Below are positions 6,813 to 8,811 of a stretch of 8,811 bases of DNA, piece by piece. Made by a program: the position numbers and the translations under genes. Position 1 is the first letter of the stretch. Each line of letters opens with the position of its first letter. This DNA is from Elusimicrobiota bacterium (GTDB lineage Bacteria; Elusimicrobiota; Elusimicrobia; Elusimicrobiales; UBA9959), in assembly GCA_003450815.1 (NCBI GenBank), contig DMES01000001.1:1-8811 (forward strand), given 5' to 3'. The notes under the pieces were generated by a model. The model did not search any database, was not told the origin of the DNA, and saw nothing but the letters and a program-made list of their open reading frames with translations.

Positions 6813-7357
6813 TTTGAATACTTCTCATTCAGCTTAAGATTGAGCCGCAGGACATTGACCCTCGGCTCCCCCAGGAATCCGGCCTGCCTTGGCTCGATAA
6901 TAGCGTCCACTAAAGATATGATATCAACTTCCGGTACGCCGCGCATATGTGCCACCCTTGAACACTGGATATGTGCCGCTTCCGGACTTATATGAGGGTC
7001 AAGCCCGCTTCCGGAAGCAAACAACAAATCGGAAGGCACAGTCTCCATTATAAACTTTGCTTTGCGGTCTTTTAAAGCGGCTTGCAGCTGGGTACTGGTT
7101 AATGACAGATTGCTCCCACCGGACGGCATGGGATTGTAATTAACTGCCGAAGGCCGGGGCCAGAAGTATTCTGGTCTGGAAAAATTCTGACCAATCAGTG
7201 CGGCACCGACCCCCCTCCCGTCCATTGTCAGGATACTGCCTTCCGACTGTTCTTTAAAAACCGCCCGGCCACAACACCATACCGTAAATGGGTAAACAAT
7301 TCCGGTAATGACCGTCATACATAGGAATAGCTTTAAAGCAATAATTAAATTTTTCAT
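6809..7357 (-). CDS. kdpC: KdpC, small subunit of the Kdp potassium-transporting ATPase
   Basis: Subunit of the KdpFABC complex that sits beside KdpA and KdpB and is thought to aid nucleotide and potassium handling on the periplasmic side. It has 182 residues, close to the usual 190. One N-terminal membrane helix (about 5-28, with TVITGIVYPF) anchors a periplasmic domain. Family motifs follow in order: ALIGQNFSRPEYFWPRPSA (53-71), YNPMPSGGSNL, ASGSGLDPHISPEAA (114-128) and LGEPRVNVLRLNL near the C-terminus. The start at 7357 lies 2 bases after the kdpB stop; a GGGA within the kdpB end serves as ribosome site. A Cys28-Cys29 pair sits at the end of the membrane helix; I do not know its significance. 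Confidence 0.97.
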   Translation of the reverse strand: MKNLIIALKLFLCMTVITGIVYPFTVWCCGRAVFKEQSEGSILTMDGRGVGAALIGQNFSRPEYFWPRPSAVNYNPMPSGGSNLSLTSTQLQAALKDRKAKFIMETVPSDLLFASGSGLDPHISPEAAHIQCSRVAHMRGVPEVDIISLVDAIIEPRQAGFLGEPRVNVLRLNLKLNEKYSK

Positions 7358-7359
7358 TT

Positions 7360-8811
7360 TTATCCCACAAACCCTACGGCAGATATCAGCATATCCAGCA
7401 ACTTGATCCCGATAAACGGCGCCACGATCCCGCCCAGGCCATAGACGAACATATTCCTGCGCAAAAGTGCCAGTGCATCAACCGCGACATATTTTACTCC
7501 GCGTAATGCCAATGGGATTAGCGCGACTATTATCAGTGCGTTGAATATTATCGCGCTCAGAATCGCGCTTTGTGGTGAGTGGAGGCGCATAACATTCAGC
7601 ACGGAAAGCGGCCCGGGTCCCCCATTTACAGCATAAAGAGCGCCGAAAACCGCCGGTATGATGGCGAAATATTTGGCGATATCGTTCGCTATGCTGAATG
7701 TAGTAAGCGAACCCCTTGTCATCAGCAGTTGCTTTCCTGTTTCCACAATCTCTATAAGCTTTGTGGGGTTGCTGTCCAAATCCACCATATTACCCGCTTC
7801 GCGAGCGGCCTGTGTGCCGGTATTCATGGTTACGGCGACATCTGCCTGCGCCAGTGCGGGGGCATCATTCGTGCCATCCCCCGTCATTGCCACGAGTCGT
7901 CCGGATGCCTGTTCCTGCCTTATACGCGCCAGTTTTGATTCCGGTGTAGCCTGAGCCATGAAATCATCCACCCCGGCCTCGGCGGCTATTGCGGCGGCGG
8001 TAAGAGGATTATCGCCGGTTATCATCACGGTTTTTATACCCATTTTCCGCAGTTGCGCAAAACGCTCTTTAATACCGCCCTTCACTATATCCTTTAAGTG
8101 GATCAGGCCAAGCACCCGGCCATTATCAATCACCGCCAGCGGTGTACCGCCCTGGTTGGATATTCCTGCCTGCGCTTTATCCAGCTCTGGCGGGAATTTA
8201 CCACCACACTCCGCCCTTATCGCGGCTATAGCGCCTTTGAGTATTTTCCTGGCGGGCTTACGCTCCATATCCAGCAGTTCGACTCCGCTAAACTGCGTTG
8301 ATGCGGAAAATGGAATAAATCTTGCCTCATGCGGGTGCAGCTCCTTTGCCCTTAGCTGGAATTTGCTCTTGGCAAGAACCACTATTGAGCGGCCTTCCGG
8401 TGTTTCGTCGGACAAGGAAGCCAATTGCGCGGCTTCCGCCAGTTCCTGCTCAGTAACGCCAGGTGCAGGGACAAAGGCTGAGGCCATACGATTGCCAAGA
8501 GTTATAGTGCCGGTTTTATCCAGCATCAGTACATCAATATCACCGGCGGCTTCAACTGCCCGCCCGCTCTTGGCTATCACATTGCGCTGAACCAACCTAT
8601 CCATGCCTGCTATGCCTATCGCGCTTAAAAGCCCGCCTATTGTCGTCGGTATCAGACAAACCAGCAGCGAAACCAGTACAGGCACAGTAACTATGGCGGA
8701 TAAGTCCTGCCCCCCGGCATTAGCGCTGTAATCGGCAAACAGTTTTAGGGAACCTACTGCTAAGAGGAAAACAATCGTCAGCGCAGACAGAACGAGGTTA
8801 AGCGCTATTTC
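7360..8811 (-). CDS. kdpB: KdpB, P-type ATPase catalytic subunit (5' end outside window)
   Basis: Catalytic subunit of KdpFABC, which hydrolyses ATP to drive K+ import through KdpA. The frame is open to the right edge, giving 483 C-terminal residues; comparison with E. coli KdpB (682 residues, phosphorylated Asp307) suggests roughly 200 residues are missing. A GTG at 8685 is internal and is not the start, because typical KdpB sequence (EIALNLVLSALTIVFL) continues upstream of it. Counting from the edge: IPTTIGG of the membrane region at 54-60, phosphorylation motif DKTGTIT with Asp98, ETPEGRS at 136-142 and KGA at 192-194 of the nucleotide-binding domain, TGDN at 266-269, the hinge TGDGTNDAP at 310-318, and SIANDIAKYFAI with the membrane Asp377/Lys380 pair thought to couple ATP use to KdpA. 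The nucleotide-binding stretch reads FSASTQFSG, where I recall an Arg-Met in place of Gln-Phe in other KdpB. Confidence 0.97.
   Translation of the reverse strand, partial: EIALNLVLSALTIVFLLAVGSLKLFADYSANAGGQDLSAIVTVPVLVSLLVCLIPTTIGGLLSAIGIAGMDRLVQRNVIAKSGRAVEAAGDIDVLMLDKTGTITLGNRMASAFVPAPGVTEQELAEAAQLASLSDETPEGRSIVVLAKSKFQLRAKELHPHEARFIPFSASTQFSGVELLDMERKPARKILKGAIAAIRAECGGKFPPELDKAQAGISNQGGTPLAVIDNGRVLGLIHLKDIVKGGIKERFAQLRKMGIKTVMITGDNPLTAAAIAAEAGVDDFMAQATPESKLARIRQEQASGRLVAMTGDGTNDAPALAQADVAVTMNTGTQAAREAGNMVDLDSNPTKLIEIVETGKQLLMTRGSLTTFSIANDIAKYFAIIPAVFGALYAVNGGPGPLSVLNVMRLHSPQSAILSAIIFNALIIVALIPLALRGVKYVAVDALALLRRNMFVYGLGGIVAPFIGIKLLDMLISAVGFVG

Noticed and set aside
7958..8590. Plus-strand 210-codon frame opposite kdpB
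   Set aside because: Serine- and alanine-rich low-information translation lying entirely opposite conserved KdpB motifs; a shadow frame.
8683..8685. GTG as the start of kdpB
   Set aside because: The frame continues upstream to the window edge with typical KdpB sequence, so this is an internal valine codon.

Overview
The window holds seven genes, all on the minus strand, so they read from the right edge towards the left. In transcription order they are kdpB (5' part outside the window), kdpC, kdpD, kdpE, a soluble NarL/DegU-type histidine kinase gene, its LuxR-type response regulator gene, and an ammonium transporter gene (amt, 3' end outside the window). The cytoplasmic histidine kinase with a HisKA_3 phosphoacceptor domain, the full Kdp locus and the roughly even base composition fit a free-living bacterium, probably Gram-negative and environmental. 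I cannot assign a phylum. No mobile element, CRISPR array, tRNA or rRNA is visible. I see no convincing plus-strand gene; plus-strand open frames lie opposite real genes.

Right part (3454-8811): a Kdp high-affinity potassium uptake locus. KdpB is the P-type ATPase subunit and KdpC its small membrane-anchored partner. KdpD is a full-length sensor kinase of 891 residues, with KdpD/USP input modules, four membrane segments, a GAF-like region and a HisKA/HATPase core. KdpE is its OmpR-type regulator. kdpC/kdpD and kdpD/kdpE overlap by ATGA and kdpB/kdpC are 2 bases apart, so this is a tightly coupled operon. KdpA and KdpF, if present, lie beyond the right edge.

Middle part (1364-3396): a second two-component pair, again joined by an ATGA overlap, 57 bases downstream of kdpE. 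The kinase has no membrane segment. Its N-terminal region is a GAF-like module with several cysteines, followed by a coiled coil. The signal and target are unknown. The pair is flanked by two cation-uptake loci, K+ on one side and NH4+ on the other.

Left part (1-1363): amt, with the conserved pore residues of the Amt/Rh family, preceded by a 171-base intergenic region. This gap has the best regulatory signals in the window: a perfect TATAAT with a poor -35, a perfect 15-base palindrome centred about 43 bases upstream of the predicted transcription start, a further half-site 56 bases upstream, a small hairpin at the predicted start, and a strong ribosome binding site. The layout suggests that amt is switched by a dimeric activator. 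The response regulator encoded immediately upstream is the most economical candidate, but this is inference.

Most of the window is well-known biology. The parts worth a second look are the uncharacterised kinase/regulator pair between kdp and amt, and the palindromic site in front of amt.
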